Positions 44,062 through 52,899 of a DNA stretch of 64,000 nt are shown here, one piece after another. The stretch spans positions 3,374,270-3,438,269 of the forward strand of contig NZ_JAINUL010000001.1 in the NCBI RefSeq assembly GCF_020639365.1. The letters run 5' to 3'. Both the position numbers and the translations under genes were made by a program. Each line of letters starts with the position of its first letter. The stretch's first letter is position 1. The notes beneath the pieces were generated by a model. The model did not search any database. It saw nothing but the letters and a program-made list of their open reading frames with translations, and was not told where the DNA came from. Origin of the DNA: Streptomyces flavotricini. Its GTDB lineage: Bacteria > Actinomycetota > Actinomycetes > Streptomycetales > Streptomycetaceae.

Positions 44062-45348
44062 CTACTTGTTGATGCGGTTCGCGATTTCCTTGTCCGCGTC
44101 CGCGCCCGCCTTGGCGGCGTCCTCACCCTTCAGGACCTTGGTCATGAACTCCTTGAGCGGGTTGGGCTCGGTCTCGACGTTCGCCCAGCCCGGGGTGACC
44201 GGGGTGATGCGGCCGTTGACGCCGCCCTTGCCCATGGCCTCGGCGAAGGAGCCCGCGGCCGGGGTGAAGTTCGCGCCGGCCTGGTTCGGGAGCAGCGCGC
44301 CCTTGGTCTCGGCGGCGTACTTCGTCATCTGGTCCTTGCCTGCGGCCAGGGCCAGCCACTCCTTGGCGAGCTCCTTGTTCTTGGAGCGCTCGGCGACGGC
44401 GAGGTTCGAGCCGCCGAGGAAGACGGTGCCCGGCTTGTCGGCCGTCTTGCCCGGGATCGGGAAGTAGCCGAAGTCGGCTTCCTTGCCCGCGTCCTTCAGG
44501 GCCTTCTCCGCACCGCCGGCCTCCCAGCCGAGACCGATCCAGGAGGAGACGCCGCCCTTGGGAACGACGTCGGTGGACTGCTGCGGGGTGGCCTCGTCCT
44601 TGTCCTTGGGGGCGGTGGAGTACGACTGGAGCTTCTTGTAGAACTCCATCGCGGACGCGGCCTGGGGGGTGCCGAGGCCGCCCTTCCACTTGCCGCCGTC
44701 CTTGACGGCGAGGTCGCCGCCCTCGTCCCAGATGAAGCCGGCGAGGACGTACCAGCTCTGGCCGGGGAGGTAGATCGGCTGCGAGGCGGGGTCCGCGGCC
44801 TTCAGCTTCTCGAGGCCGGCGATCCACTCGTCGCGGGTGGTCGGCGGGGTGACGCCGGCCTTGGCGTAGGCCTTCTTGTCGTACACGACGACGCGGTTGG
44901 CCGCGTACCAGGGGGCGGAGTAGAGCTTGCCGTCGTACTCGGCCGAGGCGAGCATGCTCTTCTGCCAGGCGTCGGCGCCGAGCTTGGCCTTGTCCTTGGT
45001 CAGGTCGGCGAGGCCGCCGGTGACGGCGTAGCCCGCGGTCTGGGTGTTGCCGAGCTCCAGGACGTCCGGCGGGGTGTTCTCGGAGAGGGCGGTGGTGACC
45101 TTCTCCTGGATCCCCTTCCACTGCTGCTCTTCGACCTTTACCGTGACACCCGGGTGCTTGGCCGAGAACTCGGCGTTGACGGCGTCGATCCAAGCCTTCG
45201 GGGCGGAGCCGTCCATCACCCAGACGGTGATCTCCTTGGCGCCGCCGGCGTCGGTCTTGCCCTTGTCGTCGCCGTCGTTGCCACCGCACGCCGCGAGGCC
45301 GATCACCATGCCCGCGACTCCGACCGCCGCGATGAGCTTGCGCTTCAC
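44062..45348 (-). CDS. dasA: Chitobiose-binding lipoprotein DasA
   Basis: A 428-residue extracytoplasmic solute-binding lipoprotein (family 1). The lipobox LAAC ends at Cys21. The mature part has the periplasmic-binding signatures EITVWVMDGSAPKAW and LELGNTQTAGYAVTGGLADL. It delivers (GlcNAc)2 to DasBC. GTG 45348 is preceded by AGGAGGGTG. Two dre-type sites lie in the divergent promoter shared with dasR, so DasR directly governs expression. Confidence 0.96.
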   Translation of the reverse strand: MKRKLIAAVGVAGMVIGLAACGGNDGDDKGKTDAGGAKEITVWVMDGSAPKAWIDAVNAEFSAKHPGVTVKVEEQQWKGIQEKVTTALSENTPPDVLELGNTQTAGYAVTGGLADLTKDKAKLGADAWQKSMLASAEYDGKLYSAPWYAANRVVVYDKKAYAKAGVTPPTTRDEWIAGLEKLKAADPASQPIYLPGQSWYVLAGFIWDEGGDLAVKDGGKWKGGLGTPQAASAMEFYKKLQSYSTAPKDKDEATPQQSTDVVPKGGVSSWIGLGWEAGGAEKALKDAGKEADFGYFPIPGKTADKPGTVFLGGSNLAVAERSKNKELAKEWLALAAGKDQMTKYAAETKGALLPNQAGANFTPAAGSFAEAMGKGGVNGRITPVTPGWANVETEPNPLKEFMTKVLKGEDAAKAGADADKEIANRINK

Positions 45349-45435
45349 GCCACCCTCCTCAGGGATGCTCTGCACTTCCCTCGCCCGCCGCGGTGACGTA
45401 CCAAGTACTGCCCGTGGGGCCGGGATCTGATCCAT

Positions 45436-45451
45436 ATTGGTTTAGACCAGT
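45436..45451. promoter_or_regulatory. DasR dre site 1 in the dasA-dasR divergent promoter
   Basis: ATTGGTTTAGACCAGT agrees closely with ACTGGTCTAGACCACT. It lies 88 bases upstream of dasA. Confidence 0.88.
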
Positions 45452-45459
45452 AACCGGAG

Positions 45460-45475
45460 CTTGGCCTAGACCTTT
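45460..45475. promoter_or_regulatory. DasR dre-like site 2 in the dasA-dasR divergent promoter
   Basis: CTTGGCCTAGACCTTT, a weaker match 24 bases from site 1 (about two helical turns and a little), suggests cooperative binding. Confidence 0.68.
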
Positions 45476-45634
45476 AGGGGTGTCAAGGGTCTAATGAGCG
45501 GGTGATCGGTCCGTTACCGGACCGACACCTGGGGGAGGGAGGAGGCCTGTCCTCCCACCCGTGTCACGATGTGACCGCACATATCGGAGGAGCCGGTGAC
45601 GGCAGCGAAACTGGAGTCGGGAAGGCGGGCGGCG

Positions 45635-46399
45635 ATGTCCACCGAAGGGGCGACCACCGAGCCGGAAGGCGGGGCAGCCACTCGCACGGCGCGGGTGCCC
45701 AAGTACTACCGACTCAAGCGGCACTTGCTCGACATGACCGAGACGCTGCCCCCGGGCACGCCGGTGCCGCCGGAGCGTACGCTCGCGGCCGAATTCGACA
45801 CCTCCCGGACCACCGTGCGCCAGGCTCTCCAGGAGCTCGTCGTCGAGGGGCGGCTGGAGCGCATCCAGGGCAAGGGCACCTTCGTCGCGAAACCGAAGGT
45901 CTCCCAGCCCCTCCAACTGTCCTCGTACACGGAGGACATGCGGGCCCAGGGCCTGGAGCCCACCTCCCAACTCCTGGACATCGGCTACGTGACGGCCGAC
46001 GACACCCTGGCCGGACTCCTCAAGATCGCCACGGGCGGCCGGGTGCTGCGCATCGAGCGGCTGCGCCTCGCGAGCGGCGAGCCGATGGCCATCGAGACCA
46101 CCCACCTGTCGGCCAAGCGCTTCCCCGCGCTGCGCCGGTCCCTGGCGAAGTACACCTCCCTCTACACGGCGCTGGCCGAGGTGTACGACGTACGGCTCGC
46201 GGAGGCCGAGGAGACGATCGAGACCTCCCTGGCCACCCCGCGCGAGGCGGGCCTGCTGGGCACCGACGTCGGCCTGCCGATGCTGATGCTCTCCCGCCAC
46301 TCCCTCGACGCCGACGGCGAACCGGTCGAGTGGGTCCGCTCGGTGTACCGCGGCGATCGTTACAAGTTCGTCGCCCGACTCCAGCGCCCCGCCGTCTGA
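45635..46399 (+). CDS. dasR: GntR/HutC-family regulator DasR
   Basis: A 254-residue repressor, the master regulator of amino-sugar use, antibiotic production and development in Streptomyces. The winged helix is at about 24-95 ([19 protein letters not shown], then [11 protein letters not shown]), and the UTRA ligand domain follows ([20 protein letters not shown]), binding glucosamine-6-phosphate. ATG 45635 gives the 254-residue family length; GTG 45596, three bases after GGAGGAG, would add 13 residues. It is divergent from dasA and followed by a hairpin before cstA. Confidence 0.96.
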   Translation: MSTEGATTEPEGGAATRTARVPKYYRLKRHLLDMTETLPPGTPVPPERTLAAEFDTSRTTVRQALQELVVEGRLERIQGKGTFVAKPKVSQPLQLSSYTEDMRAQGLEPTSQLLDIGYVTADDTLAGLLKIATGGRVLRIERLRLASGEPMAIETTHLSAKRFPALRRSLAKYTSLYTALAEVYDVRLAEAEETIETSLATPREAGLLGTDVGLPMLMLSRHSLDADGEPVEWVRSVYRGDRYKFVARLQRPAV

Positions 46400-46429
46400 T
46401 TCGTAGTTGACTCTCGTTCCGCTATGCGG

Positions 46430-46462
46430 ACGGGGGCTTACGTTCACCGGGCGGGCCCCCGT
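46430..46462 (+). terminator. Hairpin between dasR and cstA
   Basis: ACGGGGGC (46430-46437) pairs with GCCCCCGT (46455-46462), between co-directed genes. It may end the dasR transcript or attenuate cstA. Confidence 0.6.
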
Positions 46463-46507
46463 AGATTCCCTGCGCTTACGCAGATGATCAACGAGGGGAC
46501 GAGGATC

Positions 46508-48763
46508 ATGCCGGAACCGGAAGCAACAGGTACAGAACGGAACGCGGCGAGTCCGGACACGGCGGCGGACTCGCCTTCCGCGCCGCGGAACCCGGCGGCG
46601 TCGGGGGGCGTGAGCCCGAAGTCCGTCGCCGTCTGGGTCCTCGTCGCCCTCATCGGGGCCCTCGGCTGGGGCATCCTCGCCCTCTCGCGCGGTGAGGAGA
46701 TCTCGGCCGCCTGGCTGCTCGCCGCCGCCCTGGGCTCGTACGCCATCGGCTACCGCTTCTACGCGCGCTTCATCTCCGACCGGGTCCTGAAGGTCGACAA
46801 GACGCGGGCCACCCCGGCCGAACGCCTTGACAACGGTGTCGACTTCCACCCCACCGACCGCCGCGTACTGTTCGGCCACCACTTCGCCGCCGTCGCCGGC
46901 GCCGGCCCGCTGGTCGGCCCCGTGCTCGCCGCGCAGATGGGCTACCTGCCGGGCACCATCTGGATCGTCGCGGGCGTCATCTTCGCGGGCGCCGTCCAGG
47001 ACATGGTCACCCTCTTCTTCTCCACCCGCCGCGACGGCCGCTCGCTCGGCCAGATGGCGCGGGACGAGATCGGCCCGGTCGGCGGAGCCGCCGCCCTGGT
47101 CGCCGTGTTCGCCATCATGATCATCCTGCTGGCCGTGCTCGCCCTGGTCATCGTCAACGCCCTGGCGCACTCCCCCTGGGGCGTCTTCTCCATCGGCATG
47201 ACCATCCCGATCGCCCTCTTCATGGGCTTCTACCTGCGCGTGCTGCGGCCCGGCCGGGTCACCGAGATCTCCGTCATCGGCGTCGCGCTGCTGCTGCTCG
47301 CCATCGTCGCGGGCGGCTGGGTCGCCGACTCCTCGCTGGCGAGCACCTTCACGCTGGAGAAGGAGACGCTGGTCCTGTGGATGGTGGCGTACGGGTTCAT
47401 CGCCTCGGTGCTGCCGGTGTGGATGCTCCTCGCGCCCCGCGACTACCTCTCCACCTTCATGAAGGTGGGCACCATCGCGCTGCTCGCCGTGGGCGTGGTC
47501 GTCGCCATGCCCACCCTGAAGATGCCCGCGGTCACCGATTTCGCCGCCCGCGGGGACGGGCCGGTGTTCGCCGGGTCGATGTTCCCGTTCGTCTTCATCA
47601 CCATCGCCTGCGGGGCGCTGTCCGGGTTCCACGCGCTGGTCTCCTCCGGCACGACCCCCAAGATGATCCAGAAGGAGACCCAGGTCCGGGTCATCGGCTA
47701 CGGCGCGATGCTGACCGAGTCCTTCGTCGCCGTCATGGCGATCATCGCGGCCTGCATCATCGAGCCCGGCCTGTTCTTCGCGGTCAACTCCCCCGCCGGT
47801 GTGGTCGGCACCACGGTCGAGACCGCGTCGCAGGCCGTGACGAACTTCGGCTTCGCCATCTCGCCGGAGTTCCTCGCACAGGCCGCGAAGGACGTGGAGG
47901 AGGCCAGCCTGCTGTCCCGCACGGGCGGCGCGCCCACGTTCGCACTCGGAATGTCGGAGATCTTCTCGTCCGTGGTCGGCGGCTCCGGGATGAAGGCGTT
48001 CTGGTACCACTTCGCGATCATGTTCGAGGCCCTGTTCATCCTGACCACCCTCGACGCGGGCACCCGGGTCGGCCGGTTCATGCTCCAGGACACCCTCGGC
48101 AACGTGCACAAGTCCTTCAAGGACGTCAGCTGGAAGCCGGGTGTGTGGCTGGCGAGCGCGGTGGTCGTCGGCGGCTGGGGCTACTTCCTGTGGGTCGGCA
48201 TCAAGGACCCGCTGGGCGGCATCAACCAGCTGTTCCCGCTGTTCGGGATCGCGAACCAGCTCCTCGCCGCGGTGGCGCTGGCCGTCTGCACCACGCTGCT
48301 GGTCAAGTCCGGGCGGCTCAAGTGGGCCTGGGTGACCGGCGTCCCGCTGGCCTGGGACGTGGCCGTCACGCTGACCGCGAGCTGGCAGAAGGTGTTCTCC
48401 GACGACGTGAAGGTCGGTTTCTTCGCTCAGCGCGACAAGTACCAGACCGGGATCGACGCCGGGAAGGTCCTGCCACCCGCGAAGAACATGGGCGAGATGC
48501 ACACGATCGTCACGAACGCCACGGTCGACGGCGTCCTGTCGGCGCTGTTCGCGGTCCTGATCGTCATCGTGCTGCTGGACGCGGCCCGGACCTGCCTGAA
48601 GGCCGCCGGCAACCCGGAGGCGGTCAGGCTGTCCGAGGTCCCGTGGACCGAGTCGAAGATCATCGCCCCGGCCGGGCTCATCGCGACGCCCGAGGAGCGG
48701 GCGGAGCTCGCCGCCGCCGGCCTGGACTCGGGCGGCGGCCGCGTGAAGGAGCCGGTGGCGTGA
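46508..48763 (+). CDS. cstA: Carbon starvation protein CstA, pyruvate/peptide transporter
   Basis: A 751-residue membrane protein with about 16-18 hydrophobic helices. The CstA signatures LFGHHFAAVAGAGPLVGPVL near residue 120 and SGFHALVSSGTTPKM in the middle are intact. CstA proteins import peptides or pyruvate when carbon is scarce. Its stop overlaps the GTG of the small YbdD/YjiX-type gene by 4 bases, a pairing conserved in bacteria. No dre-type site was found in the 108 bases upstream. Confidence 0.96.
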   Translation: MPEPEATGTERNAASPDTAADSPSAPRNPAASGGVSPKSVAVWVLVALIGALGWGILALSRGEEISAAWLLAAALGSYAIGYRFYARFISDRVLKVDKTRATPAERLDNGVDFHPTDRRVLFGHHFAAVAGAGPLVGPVLAAQMGYLPGTIWIVAGVIFAGAVQDMVTLFFSTRRDGRSLGQMARDEIGPVGGAAALVAVFAIMIILLAVLALVIVNALAHSPWGVFSIGMTIPIALFMGFYLRVLRPGRVTEISVIGVALLLLAIVAGGWVADSSLASTFTLEKETLVLWMVAYGFIASVLPVWMLLAPRDYLSTFMKVGTIALLAVGVVVAMPTLKMPAVTDFAARGDGPVFAGSMFPFVFITIACGALSGFHALVSSGTTPKMIQKETQVRVIGYGAMLTESFVAVMAIIAACIIEPGLFFAVNSPAGVVGTTVETASQAVTNFGFAISPEFLAQAAKDVEEASLLSRTGGAPTFALGMSEIFSSVVGGSGMKAFWYHFAIMFEALFILTTLDAGTRVGRFMLQDTLGNVHKSFKDVSWKPGVWLASAVVVGGWGYFLWVGIKDPLGGINQLFPLFGIANQLLAAVALAVCTTLLVKSGRLKWAWVTGVPLAWDVAVTLTASWQKVFSDDVKVGFFAQRDKYQTGIDAGKVLPPAKNMGEMHTIVTNATVDGVLSALFAVLIVIVLLDAARTCLKAAGNPEAVRLSEVPWTESKIIAPAGLIATPEERAELAAAGLDSGGGRVKEPVA

Positions 48764-48957
48764 GCGGGGTCCGCGCGGCGCTGGCGAAGGCGCGGTTCTT
48801 CGTACGGGAGTTCTCGGGCGAGGCGGCGTACGACCGCTACGTCGCCCACGCCCGTACGCACGACCCGGACGCGCGGGTCATGACCCGCCGCGCCTTCGAA
48901 CGCGCCCGTACGGACTCCCGCGAGGCGGACCCCCGCGAGGGCTTCCGCTGCTGCTGA
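48760..48957 (+). CDS. YbdD/YjiX-family small protein, CstA partner
   Basis: A 65-residue protein with the family pattern FFVREFSGEAAYDRYVAH and VMTRRAFERARTDSRE. It ends GFRCC, so two C-terminal cysteines are available. In E. coli the homologue is required with the CstA-type pyruvate transporter. GTG 48760 overlaps the cstA stop by 4 bases, which implies coupled synthesis. Confidence 0.9.
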   Translation: MSGVRAALAKARFFVREFSGEAAYDRYVAHARTHDPDARVMTRRAFERARTDSREADPREGFRCC

Positions 48958-48974
48958 GCCGTTTGTGGCCGAAC

Positions 48975-49001
48975 GGCCCCGACCCGGATGCCGGCGGGGC
49001 C
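48975..49001. terminator. Terminator between the CstA-partner gene and the Uma2 gene
   Basis: GGCCCCG (48975-48981) pairs with CGGGGCC (48995-49001) between two convergent genes. Confidence 0.55.
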
Positions 49002-49011
49002 TTCGGCGCTC

Positions 49012-49596
49012 TCAGTGCACCCACTCCTTGAGGGGCTCGGTGGCCAGGGTGATGCCGACCGGTTCGGGAATCTCGATGTCCTTGCCGAAGGGGACTGTGC
49101 GGACGCTCTCGTATCGACTGCCGTCCGGCTCACTGTGGACGGTGACCTCGCACTTCTCACGATCGATCAGCAAGTACACCGGAATGCCGGTCTCCGCGTA
49201 GCCGCGGGGCTTCTCGTGTCGGTCGCGGGCATCCGTGTCGGTGTCGTACGACGTGACCTCCACGACCATCAGCACGGGGTCGGGCTCGGCCCATTCCCCG
49301 TGTCCTGCGAGGGAAGCGGTCAACACGAGGACGCCATCGGGTCGAGCACGGCCGTTGCGGTACCGCTGGACCTTGATCCCCTGCTCGGCGTAGAACCACA
49401 GGTCCGGCCGCGACTGCATGCACATGCGTGACAGCCACACGATGATCGTCCCGTGGTCCCCGTCCGGCACCGCCTTGACCCCCAGCTTCCCGTTGATGAA
49501 CTCGAACCGCAGCCCCTCGACCTCTCTGGCGGCTATCCGTGCCACGGTCTCGAACTCTTCGGTCAGCATCTGGGGCCGGTCTGTCATCACGGTCAT
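49012..49596 (-). CDS. Uma2-family PD-(D/E)xK nuclease-like protein
   Basis: A 194-residue Uma2 protein, a restriction-endonuclease-like fold. The RFEFINGKLGVKAVPDGDHG start, ARPDGVLVLTA (the Asp) and VLMVVEVTSYDTDTDA (the Glu) carry the expected acidic residues of the active site, followed by the GYAETGIPVYLLID strand. Streptomyces encode many such proteins and their function is unknown. ATG 49596 is followed by a second Met three codons on. It is divergent from an acetyltransferase gene. Confidence 0.9.
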   Translation of the reverse strand: MTVMTDRPQMLTEEFETVARIAAREVEGLRFEFINGKLGVKAVPDGDHGTIIVWLSRMCMQSRPDLWFYAEQGIKVQRYRNGRARPDGVLVLTASLAGHGEWAEPDPVLMVVEVTSYDTDTDARDRHEKPRGYAETGIPVYLLIDREKCEVTVHSEPDGSRYESVRTVPFGKDIEIPEPVGITLATEPLKEWVH

Positions 49597-49674
49597 GCCT
49601 CGCTCGCCTTCCTCGACGGTGCTGTCTTCGACGATAGCGCCGGGCACCGACAACCGTCCGGCACACTCGACCGC

Positions 49675-50175
49675 ATGGACATCGTGATCAGGGAAGCGCT
49701 GGCGGCGGAGTACGGGACGCTCGGGGAGATCACCGCGCAGGCCTACCTCGGGGACGGGTTCCTGACGTTCGGCGAGGACGATCCCTACCTCGCGCGGCTG
49801 CGCGACGTGGCCGGGCGTGCCGCCGACGGGGTGATACTCGTCGCCGCGACGGGCGACGGGCGGCTCCTCGGCGGGGTGGCCTTCGCCGCGCCCGGGAGCC
49901 CGCTGTGCGACATCGCCGGACCCGGCGAGGCCGAGTTCCGGATGCTGGCCGTCGCCCCGGAGGGCCGCGGGCGGGGCGCCGGGGAGGCTCTGGTGCGGGC
50001 CTGCGCGGACCGCGCCCGGGCCGTCGAGGGCGTGCGGCGCCTCGTGCTGTCCACCACGGACGACATGGTCGGTGCCCACCGGATCTACGAAAGGCTCGGC
50101 TTCGTGCGCACGCCCGAGCGGGACTGGGAGCCCCTCCCCGGCCTCCCTCTGCGCACGTACGGTCTCGAACTGTAG
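49675..50175 (+). CDS. GNAT-family N-acetyltransferase
   Basis: A 166-residue acetyltransferase with the acetyl-CoA site FRMLAVAPEGRGRGAGEALV (about 89-108), and GAHRIYERLGF as motif B. Substrate unknown. ATG 49675 lies 78 bases from the divergent Uma2 gene. The gene is followed by a hairpin that insulates it from the nrd leader. Confidence 0.9.
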   Translation: MDIVIREALAAEYGTLGEITAQAYLGDGFLTFGEDDPYLARLRDVAGRAADGVILVAATGDGRLLGGVAFAAPGSPLCDIAGPGEAEFRMLAVAPEGRGRGAGEALVRACADRARAVEGVRRLVLSTTDDMVGAHRIYERLGFVRTPERDWEPLPGLPLRTYGLEL

Positions 50176-50195
50176 CCACGCCGACACAACATCTA

Positions 50196-50220
50196 GGGGG
50201 TCGCGCATGACGCGGCCCCC
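50196..50220 (+). terminator. Hairpin after the acetyltransferase gene
   Basis: GGGGGTCGCG (50196-50205) pairs with CGCGGCCCCC (50211-50220) with one T-G, 20 bases after the acetyltransferase stop and just upstream of the riboswitch. Confidence 0.6.
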
Positions 50221-50225
50221 ACATG

Positions 50226-50342
50226 TATGCTCGTCCTCGCTGTCGTCGCAGGGGAATCCGGTGCGAATCCGGAACTGTCCCGCAACGGTATGAAGTACAC
50301 CGATTGGTGTCACCGCAAGTCCGATGACCTGCCGACAGTGCG
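50226..50342 (+). promoter_or_regulatory. Cobalamin (B12) riboswitch controlling nrdABS
   Basis: The B12-aptamer core is present: GGGGAATCCGGTGCGAATCC, CTGTCCCGCAACGGTA, then GCAAGTCCGATGACCTGCC. The outer CGTCGCAGG pairs with CCTGCCGAC. It lies 150 bases before the nrdA start codon. In S. coelicolor such a switch represses the oxygen-dependent class Ia reductase when B12 supports the class II enzyme NrdJ. The 150-base downstream stretch is the expression platform, whose structure I could not assign. Confidence 0.93.
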
Positions 50343-50490
50343 CCCGGCTCGACCGAACCGGGTGTCGATACGTCCGGGCCTCGCGGTTGGGCCGGTGGAC
50401 GCCGCTCGGTGCTGCCCCGTCATGCCCGCGCGCGCCCGCTCGAACCCGCACCGCAGGTGTTCCGGAGCCGAGCGAGGGAGAGCTCCCCCC

Positions 50491-52899
50491 GTGACCATCG
50501 CGCCTTCCGCACCGCGCGCCGAGTCCGACCCGTCCGACACCGGAATCGAGACCGGGGGACCTGGGGCCGCACTGCTGCGTACCCTCACCGAGCTGACGGC
50601 CGACCTCCCCGACACCGACCCGGGCCGGGTCGCCGCCTCCGCGCTCCGCGGGCGCAGCGCCGCCGCCGACGAGGCCGAACTGCGCGCCCTGGCCACGGAG
50701 GCCGCCGCCGGTCTGATCTCCGAGGACCCGGCGTACTCCCGGCTCGCCGCCCGGCTGCTGACGCTGGCCGTCGCCGAGGAAGCCGCGGGCCAGGGGGCCA
50801 CCTCCTTCTCCGCCTCCGTCGCGGTGGGCCACCGCGAGGGCCTGATCGCGGACCGCACCGCCGAGTTCGTGGCGCTGCACGCGAGCCGCCTGGACGCGCT
50901 GGTCGACCACACGCTGGCCGAGGGCGCCGACGACCGCTTCGGCTTCTTCGGTCTGCGCACCCTGCACAGCCGCTACCTGCTGCGCCACCCGATCACCCGC
51001 CAGGTGATCGAGACCCCGCAGCACTTCATGCTCCGCGTGGCCTGCGGCCTCGCGGAGAACGACAGCGTCCAGGCCGTCGAGGAAGTGGCCTCGCTCTACC
51101 GGCTGATGAGCCGCCTCGACTACCTGCCGTCCTCCCCCACGCTCTTCAACTCCGGCACCCGGCACCCGCAGATGTCCTCCTGCTACCTGCTGGACTCCCC
51201 GCTGGACGAGCTCGACTCGATCTACGACCGCTACCACCAGGTCGCGCGCCTGTCGAAGCACGCCGGCGGCATCGGTCTCTCGTACTCGCGCATCCGCGCC
51301 CGCGGTTCGCTGATCCGCGGTACGAACGGCCACTCCAACGGCATCGTGCCGTTCCTGAAGACCCTCGACGCCTCCGTCGCCGCCGTGAACCAGGGCGGCC
51401 GCCGCAAGGGCGCCGCCGCGGTCTACCTGGAGACCTGGCACGCGGACATCGAGGAGTTCCTGGAGCTCCGCGACAACACGGGCGAGGACCAGCGCCGTAC
51501 GCACAACCTGAACCTGGCGCACTGGGTACCGGACGAGTTCATGCGCCGCGTGAACTCGGACGCCGACTGGTCGCTGTTCTCCCCGGCCGACGTGCCCGAG
51601 CTGGTCGACCTGTGGGGCGACGAGTTCGACGCCGCCTACCGCAAGGCCGAGGCGGACGGCCTCGCCCGCAAGACCATGCCCGCCCGCGACCTGTACGGCC
51701 GGATGATGCGCACCCTCGCGCAGACCGGCCAGGGCTGGATGACCTTCAAGGACGCCTCCAACCGCACGGCGAACCAGACCGCCGAGCCGGGCACCGTCGT
51801 CCACTCCTCGAACCTGTGCACCGAGATCATCGAGGTCACCAACGACGGCGAGACCGCCGTCTGCAACCTGGGCTCGGTCAACCTGGGCGCGTTCGTCCTC
51901 ACCGAGACGGGTGACATCGACTGGGAGCGGCTGGACGAGACCGTCCGTACGGCCGTCACCTTCCTCGACCGCGTGGTCGACATCAACTTCTACCCGACCG
52001 AGCAGGCCGGCCGCTCCAACGCCCGCTGGCGTCCGGTGGGCCTGGGCGCGATGGGCCTGCAGGACGTCTTCTTCAAGCTGAAGCTGCCGTTCGACTCCCC
52101 CGAGGCGAAGGCGCTGTCCACCAAGCTCTCCGAGCGCATCATGCTGGCCGCGTACGAGGCCTCCTGCGACCTCGCCGAGCGCAGCGGGCCGCTCCCGGCC
52201 TGGGAGCAGACCCGTACCGCCCGCGGTGTACTGCACCCGGACCACTACGACGTCGAGCTGAACTGGCCCGAGCGCTGGGACGCGCTGCGCGCCCGCGTCG
52301 CGAAGAGCGGCATGCGCAACTCGCTGCTGCTGGCCATCGCGCCGACGGCGACGATCGCCTCGATCGCCGGCGTGTACGAGTGCATCGAGCCGCAGGTCTC
52401 CAACCTCTTCAAGCGCGAGACGCTGAGCGGTGAGTTCCTCCAGGTCAACGGCTACCTGGTGGAGGAGCTGAAGAAGCTCGGCGTGTGGGACGCCCAGACC
52501 CGCGAGGCGCTGCGCGACTCGTCCGGCTCCGTCCAGGGCTTCGGCTGGATCCCGGCCGAGGTGCGCGAGCTGTACCGCACGGCGTGGGAGATCCCGCAGC
52601 GCGGTCTGATCGACATGGCGGCGGCCCGTACGCCGTTCCTCGACCAGTCGCAGTCGCTGAACCTGTTCCTGGAGACGCCGACCATCGGGAAGCTGTCCTC
52701 GATGTACGCGTACGCCTGGAAGCAGGGCCTGAAGACCACGTACTACCTGCGCTCGCGCCCGGCGACGAAGATCGCCCGCGCCGCCCAGGCGGCCACCCCC
52801 GCAGCGCTCCCCCTGGCCGACGCCGCCGCCGAGGCCGCGGCCGCGGAAGCGCTGGCCTGCTCCCTTGAGAACCCCGAGTCCTGCGAGGCCTGCCAGTAA
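50491..52899 (+). CDS. nrdA: Ribonucleoside-diphosphate reductase, class Ia, alpha subunit
   Basis: Reduces ribonucleotides to deoxyribonucleotides, using the radical made by NrdB. The 802-residue chain has SSCYLLDSP (first redox Cys), NLCTEIIEVT (radical Cys) and NLGSVNLGAF (the other redox Cys); the C-terminal SCEACQ pair is the thioredoxin-linked swinging arm. No VxKRDG motif of an ATP-cone domain is present in the N-terminal ~120 residues. Start GTG 50491 is behind the riboswitch; its stop overlaps nrdB (TAATG). Confidence 0.96.
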   Translation: MTIAPSAPRAESDPSDTGIETGGPGAALLRTLTELTADLPDTDPGRVAASALRGRSAAADEAELRALATEAAAGLISEDPAYSRLAARLLTLAVAEEAAGQGATSFSASVAVGHREGLIADRTAEFVALHASRLDALVDHTLAEGADDRFGFFGLRTLHSRYLLRHPITRQVIETPQHFMLRVACGLAENDSVQAVEEVASLYRLMSRLDYLPSSPTLFNSGTRHPQMSSCYLLDSPLDELDSIYDRYHQVARLSKHAGGIGLSYSRIRARGSLIRGTNGHSNGIVPFLKTLDASVAAVNQGGRRKGAAAVYLETWHADIEEFLELRDNTGEDQRRTHNLNLAHWVPDEFMRRVNSDADWSLFSPADVPELVDLWGDEFDAAYRKAEADGLARKTMPARDLYGRMMRTLAQTGQGWMTFKDASNRTANQTAEPGTVVHSSNLCTEIIEVTNDGETAVCNLGSVNLGAFVLTETGDIDWERLDETVRTAVTFLDRVVDINFYPTEQAGRSNARWRPVGLGAMGLQDVFFKLKLPFDSPEAKALSTKLSERIMLAAYEASCDLAERSGPLPAWEQTRTARGVLHPDHYDVELNWPERWDALRARVAKSGMRNSLLLAIAPTATIASIAGVYECIEPQVSNLFKRETLSGEFLQVNGYLVEELKKLGVWDAQTREALRDSSGSVQGFGWIPAEVRELYRTAWEIPQRGLIDMAAARTPFLDQSQSLNLFLETPTIGKLSSMYAYAWKQGLKTTYYLRSRPATKIARAAQAATPAALPLADAAAEAAAAEALACSLENPESCEACQ

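Noticed and set aside
45491..48502. Leftward open frame of 1003 codons opposite dasR and cstA
   Set aside because: Antisense shadow with Asp/Gly/His/Arg-rich composition; dasR and cstA are unambiguous on the other strand.
50184..50199. NrdR-box-like sequence ACACAACATCTA before the riboswitch
   Set aside because: Only one half resembles the NrdR box; the second half does not form the expected palindrome, so I do not call a site.
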